48,337 nucleotides of DNA from Hyphococcus sp. (GCA_013002535.1 JABDJK010000040.1:1-48337); one strand, 5' to 3'. Numbered from the stretch's first letter, positions 1-10,547 are shown. Numbers and translations: made by a program. The notes: generated by a model not told the origin, from the sequence alone.

Positions 1-21
1 GAGGCCAATAAGGGTAAGCAT
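1..21 (-). CDS. Possible start of a leftward gene, perhaps proC (partial)
   Basis: An ATG at 21 on the minus strand opens a frame reading MLTLIGL before the window ends. This resembles the first strand of an NAD(P)-binding fold. In many alphaproteobacteria pyrroline-5-carboxylate reductase follows ubiK/ybjN, which is the order expected here. Only seven codons are visible and no clear ribosome binding site precedes them, so this is a weak, context-based call. Confidence 0.25.
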
Positions 22-85
22 AGGAGCCGGTTAAACGGTGAAATGAAACGCGCTGCAAGCAAAAATGTTTGCCGGTTCGATCAGC

Positions 86-589
86 CTACGCATTCCCTGC
101 CGTTTCAAATAAAGACGACTCGAGCGCCTCATTCGGTTTTTTTCCACCCCAGACGAGGAAGTTGAACGCCGGGTAAAACCGGTCAATCGCCTCGCCCGCC
201 GCGCGGATAAACGCGACCGCTTGGCCGGGCTCAATTGTGCCATTTTCAGGCAAGATCGCCGCGTTCCGGAAAACGATAGCATTATCCTCCGTCCACAGAT
301 CGAAATGCCCGGTCCAGAGGCGTTCATTGACCATGGCGACAAGGCGGCTCGCCTCATCAATGCGGCCGGCCGGCGCCTTCAAATCAATGGGCGCGCCCAT
401 TTGCAGCGTTGAGAGTTCATCGCGCCAGGTGAACCACAATCCGATGTCGCGCCAGACGCATGGCAACATCACATGAAGCTCATGGTCCGCGACGCGTTCC
501 ATCTCGATATCGAGGCTCGCCGCCGCGTTCTCGAACACTTCCAACGGATGGATCGCAGATTTTGGCTTGCGAATTAATTCAATCGACAT
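86..589 (-). CDS. YbjN domain-containing protein
   Basis: This 167-residue soluble protein matches the alphaproteobacterial YbjN family. The family is related to type III secretion chaperone folds, and its E. coli member is linked to stress and motility regulation; the molecular role is not settled. The sequence is rich in Trp and acidic residues, with alternating strands and helices (for example WRDIGLWFTWRDE near residues 46-58) and no signal peptide or membrane segment. The start is an ATG at 589. It lies downstream of ubiK on the same strand after a gap of about 130 bp. The family call rests on overall sequence pattern and neighbours. Confidence 0.75.
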   Translation of the reverse strand: MSIELIRKPKSAIHPLEVFENAAASLDIEMERVADHELHVMLPCVWRDIGLWFTWRDELSTLQMGAPIDLKAPAGRIDEASRLVAMVNERLWTGHFDLWTEDNAIVFRNAAILPENGTIEPGQAVAFIRAAGEAIDRFYPAFNFLVWGGKKPNEALESSLFETAGNA

Positions 590-693
590 TTGCGCCCTTT
601 CGGCGTCACGCGGAGGGATGGCCCCGCAACTCCAATTCGAGCGCTATGTCGCGCCGATTCGGAAGCCGGCAAAACGATTCGATTGTTCTGATT

Positions 694-708
694 TTCCTCA
701 ATGAGGAA
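694..708. promoter_or_regulatory. Perfect palindrome between ubiK and ybjN
   Basis: TTCCTCA-A-TGAGGAA is a perfect inverted repeat with a one-base centre, lying just after the ubiK stop and about 110 bp before the ybjN start. The spacing suits a dimeric repressor site better than a terminator, since there is no usable loop or T run. No regulator can be named. Confidence 0.25.
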
Positions 709-720
709 GTTTCGGCGCCG

Positions 721-969
721 TTACGCGCCCAGCTTTTCTTCTAGCGCGGCGATTCGAGCTTTCAGCGTCTCGTTTTCCTCACGCGCCAGCTGCGCCATTT
801 CTTTCACGGCGTCGAATTCTTCCCGCGGCACAAACTCCATATCAGCGATCAGCCGCTGCAACTGGCTGCGCATGGCGGTCTCGGCTTCACGGCGCACGCC
901 GTCCGCAGCGCCGGCGGCCTCGGTCATCATTTTTGCGATCTCGTCAAAAAACTGGCTTTGTGTCTGCAT
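721..969 (-). CDS. ubiK: Accessory factor UbiK family protein
   Basis: This 82-residue protein has the layout of the UbiK (YqiC/BMFP) family: an N-terminal amphipathic helix that begins MQTQSQFFDEIAKMM, a middle hinge, and a C-terminal coiled coil from about residue 55 to 80 (ENETLKARIAALEEKL). Family members form trimers, bind membrane lipid and help the ubiquinone biosynthesis complex (with UbiJ in E. coli). The length and the AALEEKL ending are typical. It is transcribed away from lgt, so the gap at 970-1072 should hold two divergent promoters. The family call is firm; a ubiquinone role in this organism is inferred from E. coli. Confidence 0.82.
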   Translation of the reverse strand: MQTQSQFFDEIAKMMTEAAGAADGVRREAETAMRSQLQRLIADMEFVPREEFDAVKEMAQLAREENETLKARIAALEEKLGA

Positions 970-1072
970 AGAAAAATCCTTTCATGGTTTTATATAAGCA
1001 CGAATTCACCGGGGCGACAGGGCGCCCGAACCGCGCTATTGAGACGCAGATTTGTTTTCGGAGTTTTGAGAG

Positions 1073-1924
1073 ATGAGCCTGCCTTTCCCAGATATCGGCC
1101 CGGTCGCGGTCAGCATCGGCCCGGTGCCGATCCGCTGGTATTCCCTTGGTTATATTGGCGGCCTGGCGCTCGGCTGGTGGTACGCGGCAACGCTACTGAA
1201 GAATATAAAATTATGGCCCGACAACAATGCGCCCATTGAGCGGGCAAAGCTCGACGACATTATCTTCTGGGTCGCTATCGGCGTCATGGCCGGCGGGCGG
1301 CTCGGCTATATATTCTTTTATGAACCGGCGATCCTCATTCAGCCATGGGAGATGCTTGGCGGCGTTGTCCCCTTCCCGCCAGCCTTAATGCTGTGGCATG
1401 GCGGCATGTCGTTTCATGGCGGTCTAATCGGCGTCACCCTCGCCGGCTTTTTATTCTGCCGGAAATATAAACTCGACCCGTTAAGCGTCGGCGATCTCTT
1501 TGCGACGGCGGCGCCTATCGGCATATTTCTTGTGCGCATAGCGAACTTTATCAATGCGGAACTTTACGGCCGTCCATGGGATGGACCGTGGGCGATGGTA
1601 TTCCCGACAGATCCCCTTCAGGTCGCTCGTCATCCCAGTCAGCTTTATGAGGCCGCGCTCGAAGGCCTGGTCCTTTTCATTGTTATTCGCATTGCGACGC
1701 ACAGTTTCGATCTGTTAAAACGCCCGGGCGCAACAATCGGTTTATTCCTTGCCGGCTATGCGGCGTCGCGAATCTTCGTTGAGAACTTCCGCGAACCCGA
1801 CGCGCACATGCCGGACTTCCCATTGGGCATTACCATGGGCATGATTTTGTCGTTACCGATGTTGCTTCTCGGACTGTGGATGATTTGGCGAACGCGTGGG
1901 CAGGGCGCGCCGGAAACAAAATGA
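1073..1924 (+). CDS. lgt: Prolipoprotein diacylglyceryl transferase
   Basis: Lgt transfers diacylglycerol from phosphatidylglycerol to the lipobox cysteine of prolipoproteins in the inner membrane. The 283-residue sequence has about seven hydrophobic segments and the family motifs: WHGGMSFHGG near residues 108-117, and RIANFINAELYGR near 155-167, which is the Lgt signature, followed by RHPSQLYEA. The start ATG at 1073 follows GGAG at a workable distance. The stop overlaps the next start as ATGA, so lgt, midA and pgeF are probably translationally coupled. The length is normal and no odd residues were seen. Confidence 0.96.
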   Translation: MSLPFPDIGPVAVSIGPVPIRWYSLGYIGGLALGWWYAATLLKNIKLWPDNNAPIERAKLDDIIFWVAIGVMAGGRLGYIFFYEPAILIQPWEMLGGVVPFPPALMLWHGGMSFHGGLIGVTLAGFLFCRKYKLDPLSVGDLFATAAPIGIFLVRIANFINAELYGRPWDGPWAMVFPTDPLQVARHPSQLYEAALEGLVLFIVIRIATHSFDLLKRPGATIGLFLAGYAASRIFVENFREPDAHMPDFPLGITMGMILSLPMLLLGLWMIWRTRGQGAPETK

Positions 1925-3039
1925 CGACCAAAACCGACGCCGCGGAACCGACGCCGCTTCAGGAACGTCTTGTTCAACTAATCAAGCTGAAAGGGCCAAT
2001 CACCGTAGCGGACTATATGTCTGACGCGCTGGGTCACCCCCATGACGGTTATTACATGTCTAATAATGCTATCGGCGCTGACGGCGATTTTATCACCGCG
2101 CCGGAAATTAGTCAGGTATTCGGCGAGTTGATCGGGCTATGGTTAGTCGACGCCTGGCGCGCGATGGGCTCGCCGTCGGATTTCAATCTCATTGAATTGG
2201 GACCCGGCCGCGGCGTTTTGATGGATGACATCCTGCGCGCCGCAAGATTACGGCCTGCATTTACCGGTGCCGCGAAACTATGGCTGCTTGAAACATCCGG
2301 CCGCTTGCGTCACGAACAACAGCGCCGATTGCGAACGTCGGAGGTCAATCCAAACTGGGTCGATGAGTTCGCAGACATTCCGCCGGCGCCGTCATTGATC
2401 ATCGCCAATGAATTCTTCGATTGCATGCCGGTCCGCCAGTTTCAACGCATCGAGACTGGTTGGCGAGAGCGTCTGGTGGGCGTCGGCGACGACGGAAAAT
2501 CACTGGAGTTTGTGCTGGGCAAAACCCCACCCCCCAAATCTTTCGGTCTGCCTGAAATCGACGACACGAAACCCGGCGATATATTCGAGCTTTCCTTTGA
2601 AGGGCGCGATCTTGCAATGCAGCTTGCGGAATTTCTAAGGACAAACGGCGGACAAGCGCTCGTCATTGACTACGGCCATATGCAATCGGGCCTTGGCGAC
2701 ACATTGCAGGCGGTTCGCGGCCACAAATTCTGGCCGCCGCTCGCCGCGCCCGGCAGCGCCGACATTACCGCACATGTCGATTTTGAGAAGCTTGCGCAGA
2801 CTGCATTCGATTGTGGCGCAGTTGTTTATGGCCCGGTCTCACAAGGAACATTTCTTGAGCGTCTTGGCTTGAACCTGCGCGTAGAAATGTTGTGCAAAAC
2901 GCAAGACAAGAAAAAGGCTGATGAAATCAGAGCCGGCGCCTACCGCATCGCAGCCCCCGACCAGATGGGGGAGATTTTCAAGGTGATGGCGATCTCGGCG
3001 CCCGGCCTCGATGAGCCTGCGGGGTTTGAAGAAACATGA
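1921..3039 (+). CDS. MidA/NDUFAF7-family SAM-dependent methyltransferase
   Basis: This 372-residue protein is a class I S-adenosylmethionine methyltransferase of the COG1565 family. Mitochondrial NDUFAF7 (MidA) methylates an arginine of complex I subunit NDUFS2 during assembly, so a role in complex I maturation is plausible here. The SAM-binding loop LIELGPGRGVLMDD is clear near residues 90-103, and IIANEFFDCMPVRQF follows near 160. I chose the ATG at 1921 because it overlaps the lgt stop as ATGA; an upstream in-frame ATG at 1876 would lie inside lgt. The gene also ends in an ATGA overlap with pgeF. Confidence 0.88.
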   Translation: MTTKTDAAEPTPLQERLVQLIKLKGPITVADYMSDALGHPHDGYYMSNNAIGADGDFITAPEISQVFGELIGLWLVDAWRAMGSPSDFNLIELGPGRGVLMDDILRAARLRPAFTGAAKLWLLETSGRLRHEQQRRLRTSEVNPNWVDEFADIPPAPSLIIANEFFDCMPVRQFQRIETGWRERLVGVGDDGKSLEFVLGKTPPPKSFGLPEIDDTKPGDIFELSFEGRDLAMQLAEFLRTNGGQALVIDYGHMQSGLGDTLQAVRGHKFWPPLAAPGSADITAHVDFEKLAQTAFDCGAVVYGPVSQGTFLERLGLNLRVEMLCKTQDKKKADEIRAGAYRIAAPDQMGEIFKVMAISAPGLDEPAGFEET

Positions 3040-3806
3040 CACCGCCGTTTCTGACTGTTGATTGTCTGGCGGCGCCGAACATTCGCCACGGATTTTTCGG
3101 GCGGGCGGGCGGCGTTTCTTCCGGCATTTTCGCATCGCTCAACACCGGTCCAGGATCGGGCGACGACCTGGCGCATGTTGCAGAGAACCGGCGACGTTGC
3201 GCGGCAGCTCTCGGTGTTGACGGCGAGAGGCTGGTCACAAACTACCAGATCCATTCGCCGGACGTGCTTGTCATCGACAATCCTCATGACGGCGAGCCGC
3301 ACGAGGCCGACGCAATCGTAACGAATACGCCTGGCCTGGCGCTCGGCGCCCTCGCAGCGGATTGCATGCCGTGGTTATTTGCTGACGCGGAAGCGGGCGT
3401 GATCGCCGCCGCCCATGCGGGCTGGCGCGGCGCCCTAGCCGGCGTTTTGGAAAACACGGTTGCCGCCATGATCAAAATTGGCGCCAGCCCGGAAAATATC
3501 GCCGCCGGGTTAGGCCCATGCTTGCGCCAGCCGAATTTTGAGGTCGGCCTCGACCTGGTCTCCGCATTCACGGACAAACATCCGAACGCAAACGCATTTT
3601 TCGCCCCCGGTCGAAACGATGAGAAGCGTCAATTTGATCTCGCGGCCTTTGCACAATGGCGGTTCCGCGAGGTCGGCGTTTGTCTTTACGGCGACACCGG
3701 CGAATGCACGCTTGCGGCGCCGGAAAAATATTTCAGCTATCGCGCCAGCCGAATGATCACCGAGGGCAATTATGGCCGCAACCTCTCGGCCATCGCGCTT
3801 GTCTGA
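3036..3806 (+). CDS. pgeF: Peptidoglycan editing factor / YfiH-type multicopper-like oxidase
   Basis: The 256-residue sequence matches the PgeF/YfiH/laccase-domain family. E. coli PgeF removes wrongly inserted L-Ser from peptidoglycan precursors, and related proteins act as purine nucleoside phosphorylases or polyphenol oxidases (human LACC1/FAMIN). The metal-site residues are present in order: His of YQIHS near residue 71, Cys of ADCMP near 109, and His of AHAGWRG near 127. [12 protein letters not shown] near 20-31 is the usual N-terminal motif. It starts inside the midA stop (ATGA). Family membership is firm; the physiological substrate cannot be told from sequence. Confidence 0.9.
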   Translation: MTPPFLTVDCLAAPNIRHGFFGRAGGVSSGIFASLNTGPGSGDDLAHVAENRRRCAAALGVDGERLVTNYQIHSPDVLVIDNPHDGEPHEADAIVTNTPGLALGALAADCMPWLFADAEAGVIAAAHAGWRGALAGVLENTVAAMIKIGASPENIAAGLGPCLRQPNFEVGLDLVSAFTDKHPNANAFFAPGRNDEKRQFDLAAFAQWRFREVGVCLYGDTGECTLAAPEKYFSYRASRMITEGNYGRNLSAIALV

Positions 3807-3904
3807 AATCTGCGGAAAAAAACGCGGGAAACCGGGTTGCGCGACTGTCAATAAACCGTCATGAAACCCACGCATCGCTCAGACGAACAGGATGGGGTAT
3901 CGCC

Positions 3905-4849
3905 ATGAAGCTGATCGCGGGAAATTCCAATCGCCGATTGAGCGAAGCCATTTCCAAACGCCTGTCGAGCAGCGTCGCCAAAGCTGATATTCGCACATTC
4001 AAAGACGGCGAAGTTTTCGTAGAAATTCAGGAGAATGTACGCGGCGAAGACGTGTTCGTCATCCAGTCGACGTCCTATCCTGCGAACGATCACCTGATGG
4101 AACTCCTCATCACGATAGATGCGCTGACCCGTGCGTCGGCAAGCCGTGTGACAGCGGTGATCCCTTATTTTGGCTATGCGCGGCAGGATCGAAAAGCCGG
4201 TCCGCGGACGCCGATTTCGGCGAAGCTGGTTGCAAATCTTATTACAACCGCCGGCGCAGACCGAGTTCTGACCGTCGATCTTCACGCCGGCCAGATTCAA
4301 GGCTTCTTCGATATCCCGACGGACAATCTCTATGCCGTCAAGGAATTTGAAAAACGTGTGCGTGAGATTCACAATGGCAGTCTTGATGATGTCACAGTGG
4401 TATCGCCGGACGTCGGCGGCGTGGTGCGCGCGCGAGCACTTTCAAAACGTCTCGACGGACGCCCGCTTGCAATCGTTGACAAGCGCCGCGAGGGACCGGG
4501 CCAGTCGGAAGTCATGAACATAATTGGTGAAGTCGACGGCCGCCATTGCCTGATCTTTGACGATATTGTCGATAGCGGCGGCACGCTATGCAATGCCGCG
4601 GAAGCTATCATGGAAAAAGGCGCGAAAAGCGTAGCGGCTTGCGTCACCCATGGCGTTCTATCAGACAACGCTGCAGCGCGCGTTATGAAATCCGACGCCT
4701 TGTCACGCCTGATCGTGACAGACTCGATCGAGGCGCCGCAAGATGTCGCCGACTGCCCAAAAATCGAGGAAGTCTCAATCGCAACTTTGTTGGCTGAGGC
4801 CATCCGCCGGATTGCCAACGAAGAGTCTGTTTCAAGCCTGTTCGACTGA
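3905..4849 (+). CDS. prs: Ribose-phosphate pyrophosphokinase (PRPP synthetase)
   Basis: Prs makes PRPP from ribose 5-phosphate and ATP for nucleotide, His and Trp synthesis. The 314-residue protein has the standard class I motifs: FKDGE near residues 32-36, the flexible loop YARQDRK near 94-100, catalytic [12 protein letters not shown] near 128-139, and the PRPP-binding loop [10 protein letters not shown] near 218-227. The frame is open further upstream, but the ATG at 3905 gives the canonical MKLIAGN start and follows a GGGG-type ribosome site. This is the housekeeping copy. A divergent second copy lies at 19376-20296. Confidence 0.97.
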   Translation: MKLIAGNSNRRLSEAISKRLSSSVAKADIRTFKDGEVFVEIQENVRGEDVFVIQSTSYPANDHLMELLITIDALTRASASRVTAVIPYFGYARQDRKAGPRTPISAKLVANLITTAGADRVLTVDLHAGQIQGFFDIPTDNLYAVKEFEKRVREIHNGSLDDVTVVSPDVGGVVRARALSKRLDGRPLAIVDKRREGPGQSEVMNIIGEVDGRHCLIFDDIVDSGGTLCNAAEAIMEKGAKSVAACVTHGVLSDNAAARVMKSDALSRLIVTDSIEAPQDVADCPKIEEVSIATLLAEAIRRIANEESVSSLFD

Positions 4850-4853
4850 CCGG

Positions 4854-5936
4854 CTAGATCACACTGCCGCCATCAAAGAGCGGATCGTCCTGAATTTTTT
4901 CGCCAAGCGCTTCGATTTTCGCGCCGGTGGCGTCCGGATTAAAAACACTCGCCACATGAAACAACGCGTCGCCACGGTTGACGATCGGCAGGTTTACCCG
5001 GCCGATGATCACGCCGTCGGATTTAGCGTAAATGATCTCTTCATTCTCTCCAAAGGGATCTGAAATTGTCGCAAGCTTTTCGTCTTTCGCTACATTTTGC
5101 CCGAGTGATTTAAAGCACCGCATCACGCCGCCCGTGGTCGCGCGCAGCCAATGGCTCGATTGCGAAAATGTTGGCGCCGCCGCCGCTTTGATTTTCTTTG
5201 AGGGCGGTATCATTTCAAGATGCCGCATCACATTGAAAACGCCCTTGATGCCGATAAGGATCGCCTTTTCATCAAAGCGCAGCGCTTCGCCTGCCTCGTA
5301 AACAATGACTTTGCAGTCTTTATCGCTAGCAGCCTGACGCAACGATCCCTCGCGTAATCCGGCATTCAAAACTACTGGCGCGCCGAAGGCGGCAGCCAGG
5401 GCCTTGGTTTTCTTGTCGACGATTTGAGCGCGGATTTGCGGCAAGTTTGATCGGTGCACAGCGCCGCTGTGCAGGTCTATTCCGTAGTCGGCGGGCCCGA
5501 CAATTTCAGCCATGAATGTATTTGCGAGTTGCGACGCCAATGATCCTGTCGCGCTGCCGGGAAAACTGCGATTAAGATCACGGCGATCAGGAAGGTAGCG
5601 GGAATTTGCAATAAACCCGTAAGCATTCACAATCGGTATAAGCATAACCGTACCGCGAATTCGTTTGAGCTGCGAAGACTGGGCAATACGCCGGATAATT
5701 TCAACGCCGATAATTTCATCGCCGTGAACGGCGGCGCTAACAAAAAGCACCGGTCCCGGTTCACGGCCGTGAAAAATTTCGGCCGCCAACGACATCGACG
5801 TGTGATTTGCCAGCCGCGATATTGGAATATCGATGGTGCAGCGCTCACCGGGCGCGACTTCAACGCCGGCGATACGGAACGGGTCATTGGTAGACTTAGC
5901 CTGTGCCACGCGTCTTCGTCTTTCCGGGTTTTGCAT
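4854..5936 (-). CDS. M14-type succinylglutamate desuccinylase/aspartoacylase family protein
   Basis: This zinc-dependent deacylase/carboxypeptidase-like protein has about 360 residues. Visible active-site elements are the zinc ligands in AVHGDEIIG and the DLHSG motif, the substrate Arg region DLNRSFPG, and a catalytic Glu in VYEAGE. A C-terminal beta barrel (about the last 90 residues, with [12 protein letters not shown]) is typical of the AstE/AspA group. It is the last gene of the leftward PAS - rimB - rimK operon. The start is uncertain: ATG at 5936 overlaps rimK by 41 bp, and a GTG at 5909 would overlap by 14 bp. Given its neighbours it may act on glutamate tags or acyl-amino acids, but that is inference. 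Confidence 0.82.
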   Translation of the reverse strand: MQNPERRRRVAQAKSTNDPFRIAGVEVAPGERCTIDIPISRLANHTSMSLAAEIFHGREPGPVLFVSAAVHGDEIIGVEIIRRIAQSSQLKRIRGTVMLIPIVNAYGFIANSRYLPDRRDLNRSFPGSATGSLASQLANTFMAEIVGPADYGIDLHSGAVHRSNLPQIRAQIVDKKTKALAAAFGAPVVLNAGLREGSLRQAASDKDCKVIVYEAGEALRFDEKAILIGIKGVFNVMRHLEMIPPSKKIKAAAAPTFSQSSHWLRATTGGVMRCFKSLGQNVAKDEKLATISDPFGENEEIIYAKSDGVIIGRVNLPIVNRGDALFHVASVFNPDATGAKIEALGEKIQDDPLFDGGSVI

Positions 5937-6801
5937 TCTTTTCGATGAATTCAATGACCTTGCCGGCCACATCAAGCCCCGTCGCTTTCTCCATGCCTTC
6001 CAATCCTGGCGATGAATTAACTTCCATGACCACCGGCCCATTGTTGGATCTCAACATGTCTACGCCGCAGAAATTCAACCCCATGGCTTTCGCAGCACGC
6101 ACCGCCGTTGAGCGTTCATCCGGTGAAATTTTCACTTTTTCTGCCGTCCCGCCGCGGTGCAAGTTAGAACGGAAATCGCCCTCTTTGCCTTTGCGTTTCA
6201 TCGACGCAATCACTTTATCGCCGATCACGATGCAACGTATGTCTTCGCCGCCGGCTTCCTTGATAAACTGTTGAACCAGAATGTTTGTATTCACCCCCCC
6301 AAACGCCTGGATAATCGATTCAGCCGTTTTTTCAGTTTCGCCGAGCACCACGCCAATACCTTGTGTTCCTTCGAGCAGTTTTATGATAACCGGCGCGCCG
6401 CCCAGCATCTCTATGACTTCGCTAGCCTGGCTAGTACGGTGCGCGAAAACTGTTACCGGCAATCCAACACCCTTGCGCGCCAACAATTGCATCGATCGCA
6501 ATTTGTCGCGCGAACGGGAAATCGCCACAGACTCGTTCACGGGATAGACACCCATCACTTCGAACTGGCGCAAAACCGCTGTGCCATAAAACGTGACCGA
6601 CGCACCGATGCGCGGGATCACCGCGTCATAGCGCGGCAATGTCTCGCCGCGATATCGAACCGATGGATCGTTAGAGGTAATATTGATGTAACACCGAAGA
6701 TGGTCGATGACATCAATGGTGTGGCCGCGCCCCTCCGCCGCCTCAACTAACCGGCGATGCGAATACAATTCAGCGTTTCGGCACATCAATGCCAGCTTCA
6801 T
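5896..6801 (-). CDS. rimK: RimK-family alpha-L-glutamate ligase (ATP-grasp)
   Basis: The 301-residue ATP-grasp ligase matches RimK, which adds glutamates to the C-terminus of ribosomal protein S6 in E. coli and pseudomonads. Features seen are the N-terminal MKLALMCRN domain, [14 protein letters not shown] near residues 95-108, the ATP-binding [16 protein letters not shown] near 137-152, and the metal site [17 protein letters not shown] near 258-274. It sits 21 bp after the RimB-type gene. In Pseudomonas, RimB is a protease that works with RimK, which supports protein glutamylation as the operon's theme. The actual target protein here is not shown by the sequence. Confidence 0.9.
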   Translation of the reverse strand: MKLALMCRNAELYSHRRLVEAAEGRGHTIDVIDHLRCYINITSNDPSVRYRGETLPRYDAVIPRIGASVTFYGTAVLRQFEVMGVYPVNESVAISRSRDKLRSMQLLARKGVGLPVTVFAHRTSQASEVIEMLGGAPVIIKLLEGTQGIGVVLGETEKTAESIIQAFGGVNTNILVQQFIKEAGGEDIRCIVIGDKVIASMKRKGKEGDFRSNLHRGGTAEKVKISPDERSTAVRAAKAMGLNFCGVDMLRSNNGPVVMEVNSSPGLEGMEKATGLDVAGKVIEFIEKNAKPGKTKTRGTG

Positions 6802-6822
6802 AACAATACTCCAGTTTTACGA

Positions 6823-7293
6823 TTAGCGGCCGAGCAGAAATGACTTGCCGGGATCGATCAGAAATTTACGACGCAACGCATCACGCCCAAGCAAGAGACG
6901 AAAGCCCATAGAGTCCCGGTTGGCAAGCGTTAAATCAATCATCCAACGCCGCCCGTCCATGTTGAGCGGCGTTTTGATTAAATACCGATCTTCTTCAGCG
7001 CCGTTTGAACTGCGTATGGTGCGAATATCATGAACCTTAGCGACACAAGATATTGATGGGTTTTTTCTTCGCTGGACCGGATGGACGTCGAATTCTACAT
7101 GGTCAACGCCGTCGATTTTAAATTCCCTTATCCCGAACGCATGGATCGCTGACGACTTGGCTCCCGTATCAATCTTCGCATTGATTCGATCAATTTCCAG
7201 GTCGGGCAGCGCCACCCATTCGCGCCAACCGATCAGGCCCTTAGACCGTCGCAGCTTTGATGTCTTCCGCTTCTTGGTGGTCTCGGTGGTCAT
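6823..7293 (-). CDS. rimB: RimB-type retropepsin-like aspartic protease
   Basis: This 156-residue protein belongs to the family formerly annotated as ATP-dependent zinc protease (PF05618) and now seen as a single-domain retropepsin fold. The key motif AKIDTGAKSSAIHA carries the catalytic Asp of the D-T-G triad near residue 41. LLLGRDALRRKFLIDP near the C-terminus is the second signature. The N-terminal 20 residues are basic and Ser/Thr rich. RimB in Pseudomonas trims glutamate tails made by RimK, and the tight arrangement here (21 bp to rimK) fits that pairing. It lies 30 bp after the PAS gene, so the four genes are probably one transcript. Confidence 0.84.
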   Translation of the reverse strand: MTTETTKKRKTSKLRRSKGLIGWREWVALPDLEIDRINAKIDTGAKSSAIHAFGIREFKIDGVDHVEFDVHPVQRRKNPSISCVAKVHDIRTIRSSNGAEEDRYLIKTPLNMDGRRWMIDLTLANRDSMGFRLLLGRDALRRKFLIDPGKSFLLGR

Positions 7294-7323
7294 CGGTTGA
7301 CTAAATTTCGCTGCAGAAATATT

Positions 7324-8406
7324 TTATTCAGCAGCGTGAACATGGGCATATTCGCTCTCGTCAAGCAAGCCGCCATTGAAGACGAAACCTTCAACACCGG
7401 GCACATAGAGCATATTGGTGAGGCGTCCGCCCAGAGCCTTGTAAGTTTCATGGCCGGGCGCGCGCATACAGACATGGGGCAGTTTTGCCACTTCCCCGAT
7501 CTTCGCCAGCGATTTCTCGCCGACGGAACGAAAATGGGAAATGTCATCGGGGTGCACCAACGATTTTGTCGTGGCGCCAATTAGACTTTCTGCTTCGACG
7601 CCAAAAACCGCATGCGCGGCCGGGCTCGCATAAGTCACGCGGCCCTCCGGTGAAAAGATGATCGTCAGGTCGAGCGTCGATTCAACGAGCGCGCGATATC
7701 GCTGCTCCGCTTCGTGAGCGTCATCGACTTTCTTTTGCAATGCATTGAACAATTTGGTGTTCTTGGTATGCAATAGAATGGATCGATCGACCATGCGTTG
7801 TGTCATCACCGCGAGGTAGGTCGTTGCGACGCCATAAAGGAATACAACGCCTGCTATTGCAAATCCGTCAGCACCGGCCATCAACGCATAAACAACGGCT
7901 AACGGCGTTAAGGCCGGTACACTGAACGCAAGCACCGCACGCCAAGATGATCCAGCAGAAACGATCGCGCCCGCGGCTGTCCCGGCGATAACAAACGGCA
8001 ACAGCGGATGTGTAATCAAACCATTAGCCGCAAAAATCGGCGCCAATACGCCCCAGATGGCGCCGTTGATCGCCATTAAAACAATATGCACGCGCGCAAA
8101 CCGGGACATATTTCGACCAGAGGCGCCGGCGATCTTGTAGCGACCCCAAATTGCGAGTCGGATCAGCGCAAAGGAAACGGCAGCCGCGACCCAGAAAAGC
8201 AGCATGTTGTTGTCAAAATCGGACCAGGTAACAGCGGCGACAATTAACGCATTCACGGCGCTGATGGCGACAGCTACCGGCGCGCCGCGAAACAACAACG
8301 CCGCACGCTCGACCTTCAGTTTGACGGCCTCAACGTTGGTCAGATCTTTCAGCCGGGCCCGTCGTCCTGGCGCCTTTGAAACTGCTGTTTGCAGCTCGGC
8401 AATCAT
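7324..8406 (-). CDS. Membrane protein with a C-terminal PAS domain and no output domain
   Basis: The 360-residue product has about six hydrophobic segments between residues 45 and 215 (for example VAVAISAVNALIVAAVTW), then a short coiled linker and one PAS domain from about residue 245 (YRALVESTLDLTIIFSPEGRV, then AHAVFGVEAESLIG). It ends about 30 residues after the PAS core with no kinase, GGDEF, EAL or HTH region, so it is either a truncated sensor or a stand-alone sensory module that acts on a partner. The ATG at 8406 was preferred over an upstream alternative start because GGGAGAG precedes it. It leads the rimB - rimK - M14 operon. Confidence 0.7.
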   Translation of the reverse strand: MIAELQTAVSKAPGRRARLKDLTNVEAVKLKVERAALLFRGAPVAVAISAVNALIVAAVTWSDFDNNMLLFWVAAAVSFALIRLAIWGRYKIAGASGRNMSRFARVHIVLMAINGAIWGVLAPIFAANGLITHPLLPFVIAGTAAGAIVSAGSSWRAVLAFSVPALTPLAVVYALMAGADGFAIAGVVFLYGVATTYLAVMTQRMVDRSILLHTKNTKLFNALQKKVDDAHEAEQRYRALVESTLDLTIIFSPEGRVTYASPAAHAVFGVEAESLIGATTKSLVHPDDISHFRSVGEKSLAKIGEVAKLPHVCMRAPGHETYKALGGRLTNMLYVPGVEGFVFNGGLLDESEYAHVHAAE

Positions 8407-8643
8407 ATGCTCTCCCAATCCATTCGGGCTCGCTATGAGACCACATCGCACGGTTCGGCGATACAGAAATTTCAGCAAAACAACCCAATATTTTTGTTTG
8501 GATATATTAGTTTTTCTGTTGGTATTTCAAGGGACTATGCGATATCGCGCCGCTAATGCGTTAACCTCCGGCGAGACAATTGCCGCACAAAATCTTATGC
8601 TGGTCGAACAATTTTTAGGAGCGTTTTGTCGGTAATTATCACG

Positions 8644-8656
8644 GTTGCATTGCAAC
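8644..8656. promoter_or_regulatory. Small inverted repeat upstream of the aminotransferase gene
   Basis: GTTGC-ATT-GCAAC is a perfect 5-base-arm repeat about 55 bp before the aminotransferase ATG, in the otherwise empty gap 8407-8709. It may be an operator, or chance. The same 12-base string CACGGTTGCATT recurs at 10843-10854 upstream of the aldehyde dehydrogenase gene. Confidence 0.2.
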
Positions 8657-8694
8657 ATCCCGCTAGAATCGGCACAGTTTTTTCCGAATACTAA

Positions 8695-9912
<1,218 letters not shown>

Positions 9913-9955
9913 CGATTTTCTCATATCGATGCTTTCGATATATTGTTTCACTATT

Positions 9956-9970
9956 ATCTATTTGATAGAT
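9956..9970. promoter_or_regulatory. Inverted repeat upstream of dps
   Basis: ATCTAT-TTG-ATAGAT is a perfect 6-base-arm repeat about 60 bp before the dps ATG. A further CTATCTAT lies at 9984-9991. OxyR sites are built from ATAG/CTAT quarter-sites spaced by 7, but the spacing here does not fit that rule, so I call it only a candidate operator. Confidence 0.35.
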
Positions 9971-10024
9971 GGCGCTCACGTCCCTATCTATCGAATGAAG
10001 CAAAATTACGGGAGTCAAACACCC

Positions 10025-10495
10025 ATGTCTATCAACATCGGAATTGAACAATCAGATCGAAACGCTGTCGCCGAAGCGTTAAACAACACGCTTGCTGACA
10101 CCTATACCCTCTATATGAAAACTCACGCCTATCACTGGAATGTAACAGGCCCGCAGTTTCATACGCTGCATGTTATGTTTGAAGAGCAATATAATGAGAT
10201 GTGGACGTCGCTCGACGAGATCGCAGAACGCGTGCGTGCGCTTGGCGTTTTTGCTCCCTCCAGCGGCAAGAGAATTACCGAGAGGGCTGCAATCGACGCC
10301 GCCGATGATGAGCCGCCGTCAGCGCCTGTGATGATTGAACGATTGCTGGACGGCCACGAAACCCTTGTCCGGCGCGCACGCGAAGGATTGAAGGTCGCCG
10401 AAGACGCCGGCGACGCCGCCAGTGCGGATCTTTTGACCGTGCGCATTCAAACCCACGAAAAAACCGCATGGATGCTGCGCGCTATGACGCAGTAG
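10025..10495 (+). CDS. dps: Dps family DNA-binding, iron-storing miniferritin
   Basis: Dps forms a 12-subunit shell that stores iron using hydrogen peroxide and shields DNA. The 156-residue protein carries the ferroxidase signature: His and Asp residues in THAYHWNVTGPQFHTLH near residues 35-51 and in MWTSLDEIAERVRALG near 61-76. The upstream in-frame extension to 9770 is rejected because it runs through the aminotransferase gene; the ATG at 10025 gives the normal length. There is no long Lys-rich N-terminal tail, so DNA binding may be weak. A hairpin terminator follows at 10520. Confidence 0.95.
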   Translation: MSINIGIEQSDRNAVAEALNNTLADTYTLYMKTHAYHWNVTGPQFHTLHVMFEEQYNEMWTSLDEIAERVRALGVFAPSSGKRITERAAIDAADDEPPSAPVMIERLLDGHETLVRRAREGLKVAEDAGDAASADLLTVRIQTHEKTAWMLRAMTQ

Positions 10496-10519
10496 TCGGT
10501 TTAACGCAGACAACGATTA

Positions 10520-10547
10520 GGGCCCGCAAATTTTCACCTGCGGGCCC
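10520..10547. terminator. Hairpin after dps, possibly bidirectional
   Basis: GGGCCCGC and GCGGGCCC form an 8-bp GC-rich stem around a 12-base loop, followed by a loose AATTTCAGTTT tract. It lies between dps and the convergent 51-residue gene, so it could serve both. Confidence 0.75.

Noticed and set aside
3656-3904. Longer N-terminus for prs
   Set aside because: The extension overlaps the end of pgeF in another frame and lacks similarity; the ATG at 3905 gives the usual Prs start.
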